A DNA stretch of 6,659 nucleotides from an uncultured Lentisphaeria bacterium (GTDB lineage: Bacteria > Verrucomicrobiota > Lentisphaeria > JABSQK01 > CAJWLW01): the NCBI GenBank assembly GCA_913042885.1, contig CAJWLW010000272.1, positions 1 through 6,659 of the forward strand, given 5' to 3'. The notes beneath the pieces are model-generated. The model saw only the letters and a list, made by a program, of their open reading frames with translations, had not been told where the DNA came from and ran no database searches. This document shows, in pieces, positions 6,007-6,659 of this stretch (positions are counted from its first letter, which is position 1; every line of letters begins with the position of its first letter). The position numbers and the translations under genes were made by a program.

Positions 6007-6659
6007 ACATATACAAGCCTTGATCAACCTGCTCGAAGATGAAGACCGGCATGTTTCTTCAATGGCGATGGAGCAATTGCTGACACTCGACGGTGACGTT
6101 GACCGGTTGATCGCAGAATTCCAGGAAGCGCCAAATCCTGTCCTGCGCGGACGCATCCATCAACTTGGAAACATCGTCAAGCTGCGGCGAGAACGTACCT
6201 CGCTGATCAATGAAGTGGTCGACGGCAAACCGACCATCTGGGACGGTATCCTGCGCATCAATCGCCAGTACAATCCACAGATGAATTTGCGCAATCTCAA
6301 TCGCATGATCGAGGAACTGGCGTCCCGTGTACCCAGTCCAATTTCAACAGTCGGTATGGCGACGTTCATGCACAACGAGACCTTCACCTTCACGGGCGAA
6401 GACATTCTCGGCGCCGACCTCTACCTGCTCGAGGACGTCCTGGCCCAGCATGTCGGGGCCCCCATCCTGCTCAGTGTCATCGCCAGACACCTGGGCGAAA
6501 TGTACGGATGGAATGCCTTGATCGTACTGTTCAAGGGAAAACATTGCCTGTACGACGAGCAGACCTGCGATCTGGTCGAACCCGCAGAAGCCTGGCGGGT
6601 GACACGTTTGAACCGCGACGACAAGCTGCATCCGTGCGCCGATCGCGACATCTGGCTGA
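5987..6659 (+). CDS. HEAT-like/transglutaminase-like (SirB1-type) protein, 3'-truncated
   Basis: The frame is open from ATG 5987 to the window end (224 residues visible) and overlaps the transglycosylase gene by 20 bp, so the two are probably co-translated. Residues 6-45 (HIQALINLLEDEDRHVSS onward) resemble a HEAT-like helical repeat. Residues 60-195 fit the transglutaminase-like fold of the SirB1 group: RIHQLGNIVKL (56-66), FMHNETFTFTGE (127-138), YLLEDVLAQHVGAPILLSVIARHLGEMYGW (146-175) and a His in GKHCLYDEQ (184-192) that aligns with the usual GHFLV-type His. At the usual Cys/Ser site in the GxPxxLS block the residue is Ser (S163), so classic Cys-based activity is doubtful. The family has no firmly known reaction. 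The expected remaining C-terminal part lies outside the window. The ribosome site is unclear (CAGGGAA about 13 bases upstream), consistent with translational coupling. Confidence 0.8.
   Translation, partial: MKPKSRKHIQALINLLEDEDRHVSSMAMEQLLTLDGDVDRLIAEFQEAPNPVLRGRIHQLGNIVKLRRERTSLINEVVDGKPTIWDGILRINRQYNPQMNLRNLNRMIEELASRVPSPISTVGMATFMHNETFTFTGEDILGADLYLLEDVLAQHVGAPILLSVIARHLGEMYGWNALIVLFKGKHCLYDEQTCDLVEPAEAWRVTRLNRDDKLHPCADRDIWL

Overview
The window is ordinary bacterial chromosome, moderately GC-rich by eye, with every supported gene on the + strand. smpB, queA and a membrane-anchored lytic transglycosylase indicate a bacterium with a peptidoglycan wall. The accessory genes (a PhyH-type dioxygenase, a zinc-dependent medium-chain dehydrogenase, a long pentapeptide-repeat protein, a Sel1-like repeat fragment and a HEAT-plus-transglutaminase-like protein) would suit a Gram-negative such as a member of the Planctomycetes/Verrucomicrobia/Lentisphaerae group. 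That placement is a weak inference; no rRNA or other strong taxonomic marker is present.

Left part (1-2551), accessory: the 3' end of an unrecognised conserved-looking gene (1-288) is followed, in the same frame, by a start-less Sel1-like repeat remnant (331-510). Next come an iron/2-oxoglutarate-dependent PhyH-family oxygenase (537-1397) and a pentapeptide-repeat protein (1488-2195). The repeat part of the latter (1638-2102) is about 31 near-identical 15-bp units. A 356-bp stretch without a convincing gene (2196-2551) follows.

Middle (2552-5277): a zinc-dependent alcohol/polyol-type dehydrogenase with all metal ligands present (2552-3574), then two housekeeping translation genes. These are smpB (trans-translation, GTG start, 3668-4126) and queA (queuosine tRNA modification, 4249-5277). 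The gap between them holds three tandem copies of a 7-bp unit and a short stretch resembling a tRNA D-arm.

Right part (5278-6659): a small inner-membrane-anchored GH23 lytic transglycosylase with a probable TTG start (5389-6006) overlaps by 20 bp a HEAT-like/transglutaminase-like (SirB1 type) protein that runs off the window. The overlap suggests these two are co-translated. smpB, queA, the transglycosylase gene and the transglutaminase-like gene may form a loose same-direction block, but the 111-122 bp gaps leave room for separate promoters. I see no CRISPR array, insertion sequence, intact tRNA or convincing terminator. I found no convincing new multi-gene system. The most unusual items are the DNA-level homogeneity of the pentapeptide repeats, the decayed Sel1 fragment, and the repeat/tRNA-like gap before queA.
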